From: Streptomyces sp. FIT100
Lineage (GTDB): Bacteria; Actinomycetota; Actinomycetes; Streptomycetales; Streptomycetaceae
Length of the DNA: 64,000 nt
Reading direction: 5' to 3'
NCBI RefSeq assembly: GCF_024584805.1
Contig: NZ_CP075715.1
Coordinates: forward strand, 3,592,026 to 3,656,025
Positions 24,832 through 33,857 of this stretch are shown here, in pieces. The translations under genes and the position numbers were made by a program. Each line of letters opens with the position of its first letter. Within the stretch, counting starts at the first letter, position 1. The notes under the pieces were generated by a model that was not told the origin of the DNA, made no database searches, and was given only the letters and a program-made list of their open reading frames with translations.

Positions 24832-25710
24832 TCAGCCCAGCAGCTGGTTCTGAAGGGCGACCGTCTGGTGGAAGGGGACAGCGGCGGCTTCCCCCTTGCG
24901 CGACTGGACGATCAGCGCGAGCGTGTCGCCGGCGATGACGTACGCCTGACGGGTCTGCTCCGCGCCGACGGGAGCGGACTCCGCGAAAACGTACGTGGAG
25001 GTGAAAGGGGCCTGGCCCGTGCTGCTCCAGGCGGAATCGAGCGCGAGCGTGTCCGTCCCCTCCAGCGGGACTCCGGGCTGCGCGCCGATGCCGATCTCGT
25101 CGTCCTTGAACGCTTCCGCCGTACCGACCGAGTCGAACCGGAGCAGATACACCCGTGACGTCGTGCCGTCCGGCATCGTCCAGCCGCGGGCCGCGATGTG
25201 CCGGAGACCGTAGTCCTTGAGGGCGAGCTCCAGCTCCGCGCGCTTTTCCTTCCCGTACTCGGCGGAGTACTGCTGCGGCGTCGCCCAACCACCGGTGAGC
25301 TTCTTGTCCACCGTGGCGCCCGCGGGCGCGGGAAGCAGAAGCTTCCGCAGGTCGGTGTGGTGGATCTCCTCCGGGCTGCCCCCGGAAAAGGGCCGCGGGG
25401 TGTCCTTGGGGAGCGCGGGCAGCGACAGCTTCGGATAGTCCCAGCGGCCGTCGTTCTCGGTGGCCAGGCCCGGTACGTCCGTTCGCTCCATGGACGTGAT
25501 GCCGAGCGCGGTGCCGGCACCGAGGCCGCCGCACACCAGCACGGCCACGGTCCAGCGGGCCACGGCCCGCAGCACCCGGCGGTCCCGTACGGGAGCGGGC
25601 GGCGCAGGTACGGCGGGCGCAGCCGGCGGGTGCTGCGGCATCGGGGGCACGGGGGACACGGGCGTGGGGGACACGGGCGTGGGTGCCGTGTCCGTGGTCG
25701 GCTCGGTCAT
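24832..25710 (-). CDS. Membrane-anchored extracytoplasmic protein, paralogue 1 of 3
   Basis: A 292-aa protein: Pro/Ala/Thr-rich cytoplasmic leader, one helix (WTVAVLVCGGLGAGTALGI, about residues 54-72), then an extracytoplasmic domain. It shares with its two upstream neighbours the motif HTDLRKLLLPAPAGATVDKKLTGGWATPQQY, followed by a segment on gain of one-residue displacement, and a C-terminal QTRQAYVIAGDTLALIVQSRKGEAAAVPFHQTVALQNQL. No known enzyme motif. Its ATG overlaps the TGA of paralogue 2 (ATGA), so translation is coupled. Confidence 0.75.
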   Translation of the reverse strand: MTEPTTDTAPTPVSPTPVSPVPPMPQHPPAAPAVPAPPAPVRDRRVLRAVARWTVAVLVCGGLGAGTALGITSMERTDVPGLATENDGRWDYPKLSLPALPKDTPRPFSGGSPEEIHHTDLRKLLLPAPAGATVDKKLTGGWATPQQYSAEYGKEKRAELELALKDYGLRHIAARGWTMPDGTTSRVYLLRFDSVGTAEAFKDDEIGIGAQPGVPLEGTDTLALDSAWSSTGQAPFTSTYVFAESAPVGAEQTRQAYVIAGDTLALIVQSRKGEAAAVPFHQTVALQNQLLG

Positions 25711-26570
25711 ACGTACTCCCCCGGGGACGCGATGTGGTCGAGCTGCTTCTTCACCAGCTCGGCGACGGCGGACTTGTCGAACGGCGTGGTGCCGTACGCG
25801 GTGACGGTCACGAGCAGTTCGGAGTCGTACGCCGAGCACGTCATCGATTCGAGGCCGGCCTTGCCGTCCTCGTCCTCCTCCCTCTCCGGCTGAGGCATCA
25901 GGTAGCAGGCCGCCTTCTTGTGGCCCTTGATCGTCGGGCCCTTGCGGAACTCCAGCAGCTCGGACAGCTCCGTCGTGACCTCGTACAGATCGTGGATCCG
26001 CTTCTTGTCCTTCATCTGCTGGATCTGCACCTCGACGACGAGGTCGTTCGCCTCCGAGGCGAACGAGCGCAGGGCGATGCCCTGGACGCCCAGCTTGTCG
26101 ATCCGCTTCTCGTAGTCGCGGCGCTGCTTGCCGGAGAGGCCGCGGCCTCGCTCCTTGAGAAGGGCGGCGGCCTTCCCGCCGCCGATCTCGCCGTCGTTTC
26201 CGTACGACTCGATGTCCGGCCCGAGGCGGTAGCCGGCCGGCACCGGGAGCAGCAGCTTGCTGAGCGGCGTCGAGGCCCGGCCGCGCAGCACGCCGGCCGC
26301 CGGGTCCGTGCCCGAGTCGCCGTCGGTCGGGCCCCACACGGTGGTGGGGGCGGTGCGGTCCGCGCGATCGACGGCGAGCCCCGTGTACGTGAGACCTCCG
26401 GCGACGGCACCGAGGACGAGCACGGAAGGGAGCGCTGCGGCGAGGATCCGGCGGGCGCGTGCGGGCCTGCGTGCGGGCTCGTTCGCGCTTTCGGGTTCGT
26501 TCGCGGGCCCCGCCACCGGATCGGGGAGCTGCGCGGCGGGCGGCTCCAGGGAAGTCTGGTCCTCGTTCAC
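25707..26570 (-). CDS. Membrane-anchored extracytoplasmic protein, paralogue 2 of 3
   Basis: A 287-aa protein with a Pro-rich acidic leader, a helix (ILAAALPSVLVLGAVAGGLTYTG) and an outside domain starting ASTPLSKLLLPVPAGYRLGPDIESYGNDGEIGGG. The central part RDYEKRIDKLGVQGIALRSFASEANDLVVEVQIQQM and the Cys pair in KKAACYLMPQP ... SMTCSAYDSELLVTVTAYG suggest a small mixed fold with a possible disulfide. GTG start overlaps the TGA of paralogue 3 (GTGA). Function unknown; the tandem arrangement suggests a complex or divergent duplicates. Confidence 0.75.
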   Translation of the reverse strand: MNEDQTSLEPPAAQLPDPVAGPANEPESANEPARRPARARRILAAALPSVLVLGAVAGGLTYTGLAVDRADRTAPTTVWGPTDGDSGTDPAAGVLRGRASTPLSKLLLPVPAGYRLGPDIESYGNDGEIGGGKAAALLKERGRGLSGKQRRDYEKRIDKLGVQGIALRSFASEANDLVVEVQIQQMKDKKRIHDLYEVTTELSELLEFRKGPTIKGHKKAACYLMPQPEREEDEDGKAGLESMTCSAYDSELLVTVTAYGTTPFDKSAVAELVKKQLDHIASPGEYV

Positions 26571-27433
26571 AGGCGCTCCAGCTGTCGCTCGGCCACGGTG
26601 CGGATGTCGTTCTTGCTGATGCGCTTGGTGTCGATCATGTGGATGTCGACCATGATGTCGCCGCGCTGGACGATGGCCCGCGCCACGTACAGCGGCAGGT
26701 ATCCCGCCTTCTCCTCCACGTCGTAGAGGTAGTAGCGGCCGTTCCCGCTGCCCTTCAGCGCGTCGCCCTCGTTGCCCGCCCCCTCCTCCTCGTCGGGCAT
26801 GTAGTCCTGCTGGCCCTGGGCGTGCTCCATGGCGGCCTTGGCCGAGCGGAACTGGACGAGCTGGACGGTCGTCACCCTGTACTGGCTCTGCTCCCAGGCG
26901 GCCGAGGCGACCCTTCGGATGTCGGCCTCGACGAGGTTTTCGAACATGAAGTCCTCGCTGTCGAAGCCGAGTGCGTAGGACCGGGTGTCCGTCCAGCCGT
27001 CGACCAGCCACTCGTCGCGCGCCTTGCGGGCGCCCGACGGCTTCGCCACCAGCAGCTTGCGCAGATCGCCGTCCGTCTTGACCTTGTGGTCCTCCGCGGC
27101 GGAGAGCGGCGCCGGGCGCTTGCTCTCCGGAAGCGGCTTCGCCGGGTACGAGAGTCCCGCCTGGGAGAGTGCGGGCAGCGGTGTGGGCTGGCGCTCGGCC
27201 TGGATGCCGTAGCCGACGGCCGTACCGCCGACGATGCCGATGACGGCGGCGGCCGCGATGATCAGCGCGGTACGCCCGCGGCGGCGCGGGCGTACGGGCG
27301 CTTCCGCTGCCGGCTCCGGCGGCTGCTCCCGCTGCTCTGGCTGCTCCGGTGCCGGCTCCGGCCGCTGCGCCGGCTGCTCTGGCGGCTGCTCCCGCTGCTC
27401 CGGTTCCTGCGTATCGATGTCCTGCGTGTCCAA
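26567..27433 (-). CDS. Membrane-anchored extracytoplasmic protein, paralogue 3 of 3
   Basis: A 288-aa protein, first gene of the coupled trio. Leader of EQPEQREQPPEP repeats, a helix (TALIIAAAAVIGIVGGTAVGYGI), then KTDGDLRKLLVAKPSGARKARDEWLVDGWTDTRSYALGFDSEDFMFENLVEADIRRVASAAW and LPLYVARAIVQRGDIMVDIHMIDTKRISKNDIRTVAERQLERL. The start is uncertain: TTG 27433 after a GGGGGGA stretch is preferred here, GTG 27484 extends the frame. The DLRKLL...PSGA...W motif is shared with paralogues 1 and 2. Confidence 0.7.
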   Translation of the reverse strand: MDTQDIDTQEPEQREQPPEQPAQRPEPAPEQPEQREQPPEPAAEAPVRPRRRGRTALIIAAAAVIGIVGGTAVGYGIQAERQPTPLPALSQAGLSYPAKPLPESKRPAPLSAAEDHKVKTDGDLRKLLVAKPSGARKARDEWLVDGWTDTRSYALGFDSEDFMFENLVEADIRRVASAAWEQSQYRVTTVQLVQFRSAKAAMEHAQGQQDYMPDEEEGAGNEGDALKGSGNGRYYLYDVEEKAGYLPLYVARAIVQRGDIMVDIHMIDTKRISKNDIRTVAERQLERL

Positions 27434-27541
27434 AGGGGTCCCCCCACGAGACCTGGAGGCACGGATTCCGTTGTCCGCGCACACTCAACCGACCCGCGCC
27501 CCGGGGCCGGGGTTGTACCGCCGCGCATTACAGTTCGGCAT

Positions 27542-27904
27542 ATGGCGAAGAAGCTCGTGATCAAGGTGACCGCCGGGGCCGACGCCCCCGAGCGCTGCTC
27601 CCAGGCGTTCACGGTCGCCGCCGTCGCGGCGGCCAGCGGCGTGGAGGTCTCGCTCTGGCTGACCGGTGAGTCCTCGTGGTTCGCGCTGCCCGGCCGGGCG
27701 GCCGAGTTCGAGCTGCCGCACGCCGCGCCGCTGCCGGACCTGATCGAGTCGATCCAGGCGGTCGGGCGGATCACGCTCTGCACCCAGTGCGCGGCGCGGC
27801 GCGAGATCACGGAGAAGGACGTGATCGAGGGCGTCCGGATCGCGGGCGCGCAGGTCTTCGTCAGCGAGGCGATGACCGAGGGCACCCAGGCCCTCGTCTA
27901 CTAG
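27542..27904 (+). CDS. DsrE-family protein
   Basis: A 120-aa single-domain DsrE/F-like protein: KKLVIKVTAGADAPERCSQAFTVAAVAAASGVEVSLWLTGESSWFALPG and LPDLIESIQAVGRITLCTQCAARREITEKDVIEGVRIAGAQVFVSEAM. Two Cys in LCTQCAA are candidate sulfur-carrying or redox residues; true sulfur relay is not shown for this subgroup. TACAGT ends 7 nt before ATG, implying a leaderless transcript, and the gene is divergent from the paralogue trio. Convergent with DUF3099, 5 nt apart. Confidence 0.88.
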   Translation: MAKKLVIKVTAGADAPERCSQAFTVAAVAAASGVEVSLWLTGESSWFALPGRAAEFELPHAAPLPDLIESIQAVGRITLCTQCAARREITEKDVIEGVRIAGAQVFVSEAMTEGTQALVY

Positions 27905-27909
27905 GTCTA

Positions 27910-28015
27910 CTAGTCCCGGTGCTCGTCGGGGTAGTCCCGGTGCTCGTCGGGGCGCCGCTTCTTGCCGTCGGGGTAGTCCCGGTGCTCGTCGGCGCGCCGC
28001 TTCTTGCCGTCGAGC
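27910..28015 (-). repeat. 42-bp tandem repeat in the DUF3099 coding region
   Basis: Two full units and a partial third, each containing TAGTCCCGGTGCTCGTCGG on the plus strand, encode the DGKKRR(A/P)DEHRDYP repeat. Copy number is probably variable between strains. Confidence 0.8.
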
Positions 28016-28248
28016 TCGTCCCACCACTGGTCGGACTCCGGATCACCTGACGGGTCGTCCCACCAGCGGTCCTCGGGCCCCCGCCGGTTCGCCACCATCG
28101 CCGCGACCGGCGGGATCACCATCGCCACGAAGCACATCGCGATCGCGGCGGGCACCGACCAGAGCCGCACGAAGGCCCAGGCGGACACGAAGAGGACGAG
28201 GCATCCGCCCATCATCAGGAAGTAGACGTGACGACGCCGGGCGTACAT
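27910..28248 (-). CDS. DUF3099 membrane protein with a repeated basic tail
   Basis: A 112-aa protein. DUF3099 core: YARRRHVYFLMMGGCLVLFVSAWAFVRLWSVPAAIAMCFVAMVIPPVAAMVANRRG, two membrane helices separated by the LWSVP turn. The C-terminal tail is a tandem 14-residue repeat: DGKKRRADEHRDYP, DGKKRRPDEHRDYP, then a partial DEHRD, encoded by a 42-bp unit. The tail is expected in the cytoplasm. Function unknown. Confidence 0.85.
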   Translation of the reverse strand: MYARRRHVYFLMMGGCLVLFVSAWAFVRLWSVPAAIAMCFVAMVIPPVAAMVANRRGPEDRWWDDPSGDPESDQWWDELDGKKRRADEHRDYPDGKKRRPDEHRDYPDEHRD

Positions 28249-28290
28249 GTATTCAGCGTACGGCGGGACGGCGGCCGGGCGCAGAAGTCC

Positions 28291-29313
28291 TCAGCCGCAG
28301 CCGCAGGACCTGCGGACGATGAGGGCCGAGGGGAACTGCTTCACCCGCTCGCGGCGTGAGCCGACCACCCGCAGGCCGTCGTCCAGCACCAGATCCACCG
28401 CGGCGCGGGCCATCGCCGGGCGGTCGGAGGCGATCGTCGTCAGCGGCGGATCGGTGAGCCCCGCCTCCTTGACGTCGTCGAAGCCCGCCACCGCCAGCTC
28501 GCCCGGCACGTCGATGCGCAGCTCGCGGGCCGCCCGCAGCACGCCGATCGCCTGGTCGTCCGTGGCGCAGAAGATGGCCGGCGGCCGGTCGGGGCCGGAG
28601 AGGATCTTCAGGGCGACGAGATAGGCGTCGTAGCGGTTGTACGGGGCCTGGAAGAGCCGGCCCTCCACCGGCCGCCCCGATTCCAGCATCGCCCGCCGCC
28701 AGCCCTCGACGTGGTCGGCCACGGGGTCGCCGACCGCCGGGGTGTTCTCCACGCCGCCGAGACAGGCCACGTACGGATGCCCGTGCTCCAGCAGGTGCCG
28801 GGTCGCGAGCTGCGCGCCGCCGATGTCGTCGGTCACGACCGCGACGTCGTCGATGGCCTCGGGCCGCTCGTGCAGCAGCACGACCCGGGCGTCCCACGCC
28901 TCGATCTCCTGCGCGGCGCGCTCGCTCGGGCCCTGGCTGACGAGGATCAGCCCGGCGACCCGCATGCCGAGGAAGGCGCGCAGATAGTGGACCTCGCGCT
29001 CGTCGCGGTAGTCCGAGTTGCCGACGAGGACCATCTTTCCGCGGTCGGCCGCGGCCCGTTCCACCGCGTGCGCCATCTCGGCGAAGAAGGGCTGCCGGGC
29101 GTCCGGCACGATCATGCCTATGAGGTCCGTGCGCCGCGAGGCCATCGCCTGCGCAACGCGGTCGGGCCGGTAGCCCAGCTCCTTGATGGCGGCGAGTACC
29201 CGCTCGCGCGTGGCCGGGGCGACCGGCCTGGGTCCGTTGTTGATGACGTAGCTGACGACGGCGGTGGAAGTACCCGCCAGTCGTGCCACGTCGTCCCGCG
29301 TCACCTTGGCCAC
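28291..29313 (-). CDS. LacI-family transcriptional regulator
   Basis: A 340-aa LacI/GalR regulator: HTH with hinge helix ([68 protein letters not shown]) and a periplasmic-binding-protein-like sensor domain ([76 protein letters not shown]). Ends in an unusual SCGCG. Ligand, probably a sugar or nucleoside, unknown; no transport operon adjacent, so targets are elsewhere. GTG start 29313; 23 nt downstream of glnR on the same strand, so it may be read from the glnR promoter. Confidence 0.93.
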   Translation of the reverse strand: MAKVTRDDVARLAGTSTAVVSYVINNGPRPVAPATRERVLAAIKELGYRPDRVAQAMASRRTDLIGMIVPDARQPFFAEMAHAVERAAADRGKMVLVGNSDYRDEREVHYLRAFLGMRVAGLILVSQGPSERAAQEIEAWDARVVLLHERPEAIDDVAVVTDDIGGAQLATRHLLEHGHPYVACLGGVENTPAVGDPVADHVEGWRRAMLESGRPVEGRLFQAPYNRYDAYLVALKILSGPDRPPAIFCATDDQAIGVLRAARELRIDVPGELAVAGFDDVKEAGLTDPPLTTIASDRPAMARAAVDLVLDDGLRVVGSRRERVKQFPSALIVRRSCGCG

Positions 29314-29336
29314 GCGCGAAGTCTACGCGGGGTGAC

Positions 29337-30140
29337 CTACCGCTGGGCAGGCCGTACAGCCGCTTCGTGCTCTTCGGTCATGTCCCCCGCTCGGGTGACC
29401 GCGGCCGCGGCCTTCGCCCGGGCCTGCTCGGCGGCCTTCGCCTTGGCCTCCTCCGCCGCGCGCTCCACCTTCTCCGGCGTGACGAAGCGGTAGCCGACGT
29501 TCCGTACGGTCCCGATCAGCGACTCGTGCTCGGGGCCGAGCTTCGCGCGCAGCCGCCGTACGTGCACGTCCACCGTGCGCGTACCACCGAAGTAGTCGTA
29601 GCCCCACACCTCCTGGAGGAGCTGGGCCCGGGTGAAGACCCGGCCGGGGTGCTGCGCCAGGTACTTCAGCAGCTCGAACTCCTTGAAGGTCAGGTCCAGG
29701 ACCCGACCCTTCAGCTTCGCGCTGTACGTCGCCTCGTCGACCGACAGATCGCCGCTGCGGATCTCCATCGGGGAGTCGTCGGCGGAGATCTGCTGGCGGC
29801 CCATGGCCAGCCGCAGCCGGGCCTCCACCTCGGCCGGGCCCGCCGTGTCCAGCAGCACGTCGTCGATGCCCCAGTCGGCGGTGACGGCCGCGAGGCCGCC
29901 CTCCGTGACGACGAGGAGCAGCGGACAGCCGGGGCCGGTGGAGCGGAGCAGCTGGCAGAGGCTGCGCACCTGCGGGAGGTCGCGCCGGCCGTCGACCAGG
30001 ATCACGTCGGCACCGGGGGTGTCGACCAGCGCCGGGCCCTCGGCAGGGGCGACCCGGACGTTGTGGAGCAGCAGGCCGAGAGCCGGGAGCACCTCCGTCG
30101 ACGGCTGGAGGGCGTTCGTCAGGAGCAGCAGAGAGCTCAT
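29337..30140 (-). CDS. glnR: Global nitrogen response regulator GlnR
   Basis: A 267-aa OmpR-type orphan regulator. Sequence matches S. coelicolor GlnR (SCO4159) as I remember it from [46 protein letters not shown] through the winged helix [56 protein letters not shown]. The acceptor-site Asp50 (LVDGRRDLP) is kept but the usual acidic pocket and Lys are not, as in all GlnR proteins, which act without phosphorylation as Asp50-stabilised dimers. It controls glnA, amtB, nas and ure genes. The C-terminal Ala/Lys/Glu-rich tail is variable. Confidence 0.97.
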   Translation of the reverse strand: MSSLLLLTNALQPSTEVLPALGLLLHNVRVAPAEGPALVDTPGADVILVDGRRDLPQVRSLCQLLRSTGPGCPLLLVVTEGGLAAVTADWGIDDVLLDTAGPAEVEARLRLAMGRQQISADDSPMEIRSGDLSVDEATYSAKLKGRVLDLTFKEFELLKYLAQHPGRVFTRAQLLQEVWGYDYFGGTRTVDVHVRRLRAKLGPEHESLIGTVRNVGYRFVTPEKVERAAEEAKAKAAEQARAKAAAAVTRAGDMTEEHEAAVRPAQR

Positions 30141-30412
30141 CGCGTCCCACCTGCCCGGGCCGCCGTTCCCGCCGTACGCACGCGGGTCGTCGTCTTTCGG
30201 TCGTGCACGTTTCGCTCGCCCATAACGTCGGTTCCTCCTCGGTCCCTGCGAGGACGTTTACGGCACTGGCTTCTTGCCCGGTCAGGGACCCCGCGCCCCG
30301 GGGTCCGCGACCGCGTCGATCGTCTCGTTCACCTGCCTGTAACAACGGACAGGAAACACAAAAGGACCCGGGGGCTGCGTCGCCCGGATCCTCTGTCAGC
30401 AGAATAGCCCAC

Positions 30413-31279
30413 ATGAGCGCGAAGGCGGAGGGCCGGTTTCACAGTGTGGATGTTTTCCCGATCACCCGAGGACCTCGGCGAGTAACCCTCCGTACCTCCG
30501 ACGGTATCCGGATCGAGGCCCTGCACGAGCCGTGCACGGCACACGAGTCCGATACGGCGATCGTCGTCGCGCACGGTTTCACCGGCTCGGTCGACCGGCC
30601 GGCGGTGCGGCGCGCGGCCGGCGTCTTCGCACGTCGTGCGGGGGTCGTCACCTTCTCCTTCCGGGGTCACGGCAGGTCCGGAGGACGGTCGACGGTGGGC
30701 GACCGCGAGGTGCTGGATCTGGCCGCGGCGGTGGCCTGGGCGCGCTCGCTGGGGTACGGCCGCGTGGTCACGGTCGGCTTCTCGATGGGCGGTTCGGTGG
30801 TGCTGCGGCACGCGGCGCTGTACGGGCCGGAGGAGCCGGAGGGGCCGGACACGCCGGACACGCCGGACACGCCTGACAGGTCGAACAGAGCGGACGGCGC
30901 GCACACCGATGCCGTCGCCGCCGTCAGCGCTCCCGCCCGCTGGTACTACCGCGGTACGGCCCCGATGCGGCGGCTGCACTGGGTCGTCACCCGGCCGTTC
31001 GGGCGACTGGTCGGCCGGTACGGCTTCGGAACGCGGATCCATCACCGGGACTGGGACCCCGTCCCCCTCTCCCCGGTCGAGTCCGTGCCGCTCATCGCCC
31101 CGGCGCCACTGCTGGTCGTGCACGGCGACCGCGATCCGTACTTCCCGCTCGACCACCCGCGGATGCTCGCCGCGGCGGGGCCCTGCGAGCTCTGGCTGGA
31201 GCCGGGCATGGGCCACGCCGAGAACGCGGCGGACGACGCGCTCCTGGGGCGCCTCGCGGACTGGCTCGTCGGGGCATAG
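30413..31279 (+). CDS. Alpha/beta hydrolase (serine esterase/thioesterase-like)
   Basis: A 288-aa alpha/beta-hydrolase divergent from glnR. Seen: VVAHGFTGSVDRPAVRRAAGVFARRAGVVTFSFRGHGRSGGRSTVGDREVLDLAAAVAWARSLGYGRVVTVGFSMGGSVVLRHAALYGPE (nucleophile elbow GFSMGG), Asp in LLVVHGDRDPYFPLDHP and His in PGMGHAENA. A GPDTPDTPDTPDRSN insertion, encoded by ccggacacg repeats, follows the elbow helix. No ribosome site before ATG 30413. Substrate unknown. Confidence 0.9.
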   Translation: MSAKAEGRFHSVDVFPITRGPRRVTLRTSDGIRIEALHEPCTAHESDTAIVVAHGFTGSVDRPAVRRAAGVFARRAGVVTFSFRGHGRSGGRSTVGDREVLDLAAAVAWARSLGYGRVVTVGFSMGGSVVLRHAALYGPEEPEGPDTPDTPDTPDRSNRADGAHTDAVAAVSAPARWYYRGTAPMRRLHWVVTRPFGRLVGRYGFGTRIHHRDWDPVPLSPVESVPLIAPAPLLVVHGDRDPYFPLDHPRMLAAAGPCELWLEPGMGHAENAADDALLGRLADWLVGA

Positions 31280-31321
31280 CCCATCATGGGTACGCGACGA
31301 GCCGACGAGAGGAGTGCCGCC

Positions 31322-31576
31322 ATGGCAGCGGGGACCATCCGCTACTGGGCCGCGGCGAAGGCGGCCGCGGGCGTGCCCGAGGAGCCGTACGCCGCGGAGA
31401 ACCTGGCCGAGGCGCTGGACGCCGCCCGCGAGCGGCACCCCGGCGAGCTCGTCCGGGTGCTCCAGCGGTGCTCGTTCCTCGTCGACGGTGATCCCGTCGG
31501 GACCCGCGGACATGAGACCGTACGGCTTGCCGAGGGCGGCACGGTCGAGGTGCTCCCGCCGTTCGCAGGAGGGTGA
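31322..31576 (+). CDS. MoaD/ThiS-family sulfur-carrier protein
   Basis: An 84-aa ubiquitin-fold protein ending in the functional di-glycine (VEVLPPFAGG). Core: TIRYWAAAKAAAGVPEEPYAAENLAEALDAARERHPGELVRVLQRCSFLVDG, TVRLAEGGTVEVLPP. Such carriers receive sulfur as a C-terminal thiocarboxylate from an E1-like enzyme for molybdopterin, thiamine or other sulfur chemistry; which pathway is not evident as no moaE or thiG is adjacent. ATG 31322 follows GAGAGGAGTGCCGCC. Between the hydrolase (42-nt gap) and a membrane-protein gene, probably one transcript. Confidence 0.9.
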   Translation: MAAGTIRYWAAAKAAAGVPEEPYAAENLAEALDAARERHPGELVRVLQRCSFLVDGDPVGTRGHETVRLAEGGTVEVLPPFAGG

Positions 31577-31586
31577 ACCGCACAGC

Positions 31587-32771
31587 ATGAGCAGCGATCA
31601 GCAGTACCCGTACGACCCTTACGGGCAGAGCTACCAGCCCGATCCCCACGTCACGCAGACGTGGGAGGGGCAGACCTGGGACACCCAGTACCAGCCGACG
31701 GTCCAGCAGGGCGGGCCCGTGCAGTCCCCGCAGCAGCCCCCGCAGCCTGCCGCCCCGTACCCGACGGGGGCGGCGGACACCGCGTACCTTCCGCCGGTCG
31801 CCGCATCCGGGCCGTACCCACTGCCGCCCGAGACCCAGGCCGTGCCCGGGGCGTACGGGGCCCAGGCCCCCGCCCGGGCGGGGGCCGCCACCGCCGCCAC
31901 CGCCTCGACCGCGGGGCCCGCGTACAGCGCGCCCACCACCCTGGGCAACACGCGGGTCACCGACGCCCAGCGGGCCCGTGCCAATCAGGCAGGGGCGGCG
32001 CGCAGCGCCTCGTTGAGGGGTGGTGGCCGGGAGACGGGCGGGAGCTCGCCGATCATCCCGCCCGGGATCCAGCCCGCCGGGCTGACCGCCGTGCTCGGCC
32101 TGCTGCTCGCGGCGGCCGGGGCCGCCGCTTCGCCGTACGTCCTGCTCGTGCCGCTGGTCCTGCTCCAGGCGGTCACCGCCGCCGGCTGGTTCCGGCTGAA
32201 CGGCATGTGGCCGGCCCGCCAGGGCATCGCCCTCGCCTTCGCGGGCGGCGTCGCGGCCGACGTCGTCCTCGTGGCGGCGGGCCGGGAGCACGCGCCCGCC
32301 GCGATCATCGGCACGCTCGGTGTGTGGGTGCTGCTGACACTGGTGCTCCAGCTGCGCAGCCGCGCCGGGGCCGACGAGCGGATGCAGGGCCTGATGGCCA
32401 CCGTCGCCTCCGCCGCGCTCACCATCCTCGCGGCCGGGTATCTCGCGGCCGAGCCGGACGCCGTGGTCGTCGGCGGCCTCGCGGTCGCCGCCGCCACCGT
32501 CGCCCGCGCGCTGCCGCTGCCGGGCGCCGCGTCGGTGGTCGTGGCGCTGCTGGCCGCCGCGGGCGCCGGTATCGCGGCCGCCGGGTTCACCGGCACGGGT
32601 TCGGGCGGCGGCGCGCTGCTCGGCCTCGGGGCGGGCGTGTGCGCCCTCGTCGGACTGCGGGTGGCCAGCTACGACTACCCGTCGCGCTTCGTCCACATGA
32701 CCGCCGGGGTGGCGCTGCCGCTCACCGCGGCGGCGCCCATCGTCTACCTGCTGGGCCGCGCCCTGGTCTGA
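31587..32771 (+). CDS. Pro/Gln/Tyr-rich leader plus multi-pass membrane protein
   Basis: A 394-aa protein. The first 150 residues are low-complexity, Pro/Gln/Tyr/Ala-rich (QYPYDPYGQSYQPDPHVTQTW) and presumably cytoplasmic; the rest has about 8-9 hydrophobic helices (LTAVLGLLLAAAGAAASPYVLLVPLVLLQAVTAAGWF onward). Widespread in Streptomyces as a hypothetical membrane protein; no transporter or enzyme motif was recognised. AGGAGGG lies 15 nt before ATG, 10 nt after the MoaD-like stop. Confidence 0.82.
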   Translation: MSSDQQYPYDPYGQSYQPDPHVTQTWEGQTWDTQYQPTVQQGGPVQSPQQPPQPAAPYPTGAADTAYLPPVAASGPYPLPPETQAVPGAYGAQAPARAGAATAATASTAGPAYSAPTTLGNTRVTDAQRARANQAGAARSASLRGGGRETGGSSPIIPPGIQPAGLTAVLGLLLAAAGAAASPYVLLVPLVLLQAVTAAGWFRLNGMWPARQGIALAFAGGVAADVVLVAAGREHAPAAIIGTLGVWVLLTLVLQLRSRAGADERMQGLMATVASAALTILAAGYLAAEPDAVVVGGLAVAAATVARALPLPGAASVVVALLAAAGAGIAAAGFTGTGSGGGALLGLGAGVCALVGLRVASYDYPSRFVHMTAGVALPLTAAAPIVYLLGRALV

Positions 32772-32866
32772 ACCTGTCGGGAACCATTACGGTGCGCCCG
32801 GACGTCGATCATTCGGACCGGTCGGAACCCCGGCGGGCCAGGACAGGGGTGGGGGCACACCGAGTC

Positions 32867-33613
32867 ATGCGCGCACTGCGAGTACTGCTGATCACCGCCG
32901 TGATCCTGGGCGGGCTCTTCGCCATCGCCGACCGCCTCGCGGTCGGGTTCGCGGAGAGCGAGGTCGCGGCCAAGGTCCGGAGCAGCCAGGGGCTGAGCAC
33001 GGAGCCCGAGGTGTCGATCAACGGCTTCCCCTTCCTGACCCAGATGGTCAGCTCCGAGCTGGACGATGTCGAGCTGCGCTTGGGCGGTGTGCAGGCCACC
33101 GCGGGCGGCCACGAGGTCGAGGTGACCGAGGTCTCGGCCGAGCTGACCGGTGTCCGGCTCAACGGCCTCACCTCCGCCGTCGCCGACCGCGCCACGGGCT
33201 CCGCCCGTATCTCCTACGCGGACCTCGGCAAGTCGGCGCCGAAGGGCGCGACGGTTTCGTACGCGGGCCCGGAGCGCGCCGCCAAGGGCCAGGTCAAGGT
33301 GGAGGGCCCCGCCACGGAGCTGCTCCAGGGCGCGGGCCTGGCCATACCCGGCTTCGCCGAGGCGATGCTGGAGGGCCGCACGCTCACGACGTACAGCACG
33401 GTGTCGATCGCCAACGGCGACACCGTGCGCCTGCGCGCCGCGGAGCTGCCCGAGCTCCCGGTCCCCGGCCTGGACCGCAAGCTGCGCGAGGCCGTCGACT
33501 ACGACCTCGAGATCGACGGCCTCCCGAGGACGATCAAGCTCGACAAGGTCACCACGGACGGGACCGGCCTCCTCTTCTCGGGCGTGGGCACGAACGTCTC
33601 CCTGGCGGGCTGA
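32867..33613 (+). CDS. DUF2993 / LmeA-like phospholipid-binding envelope protein
   Basis: A 248-aa protein with an N-terminal uncleaved helix or signal (RALRVLLITAVILGGLFAIADRLAVGFAESEVAAKV) and the DUF2993 pattern SQGLSTEPEVSINGFPFLTQMVSSELDDVELRLGGV. LmeA of mycobacteria is a periplasmic phospholipid-binding protein needed for lipomannan maturation. ATG 32867 is preferred; an in-frame GTG at 32849 is possible. Downstream of the membrane-protein gene with a 95-nt gap, probably a separate or weakly coupled unit. Confidence 0.85.
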   Translation: MRALRVLLITAVILGGLFAIADRLAVGFAESEVAAKVRSSQGLSTEPEVSINGFPFLTQMVSSELDDVELRLGGVQATAGGHEVEVTEVSAELTGVRLNGLTSAVADRATGSARISYADLGKSAPKGATVSYAGPERAAKGQVKVEGPATELLQGAGLAIPGFAEAMLEGRTLTTYSTVSIANGDTVRLRAAELPELPVPGLDRKLREAVDYDLEIDGLPRTIKLDKVTTDGTGLLFSGVGTNVSLAG

Positions 33614-33820
33614 CCGCCCCACCGACCCGACTCCGGCCGGGGCAGGGAGGGGCAGGGGGCAAGGCGGGGGGCGCGCGCCCAGGCGATCGGATCGTGAGAC
33701 GGGCATGTCCGGTCCGTAGATGCCGGGCCGCGCAATGCGCTCCGCACGGCGGCGCGGTCGCCACGGCATCGATCGCCGTACCGCCATTCGGACGATCGCG
33801 TCTCATCATTCGACACGCCG

Positions 33821-33850
33821 GTGACACGGCCGCCCCGTCGTCCCTACGAT
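33821..33850 (+). promoter_or_regulatory. Promoter of the sulfur leader peptide/sulfurtransferase operon
   Basis: GTGACA (33821-33826), 18-bp spacer, TACGAT (33845-33850), then 7 nt to the ATG of the leader peptide. Spacing and hexamers fit the main vegetative sigma factor. The transcript should start at or next to that ATG. Confidence 0.6.
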
Positions 33851-33857
33851 CGACCGC

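Noticed and set aside
30360..30400. A hairpin (GGACCCGGG ... CCCGGATCC) between divergent glnR and the hydrolase gene
   Set aside because: The stem has a mismatch and lies upstream of both genes, so a terminator has no gene to serve.
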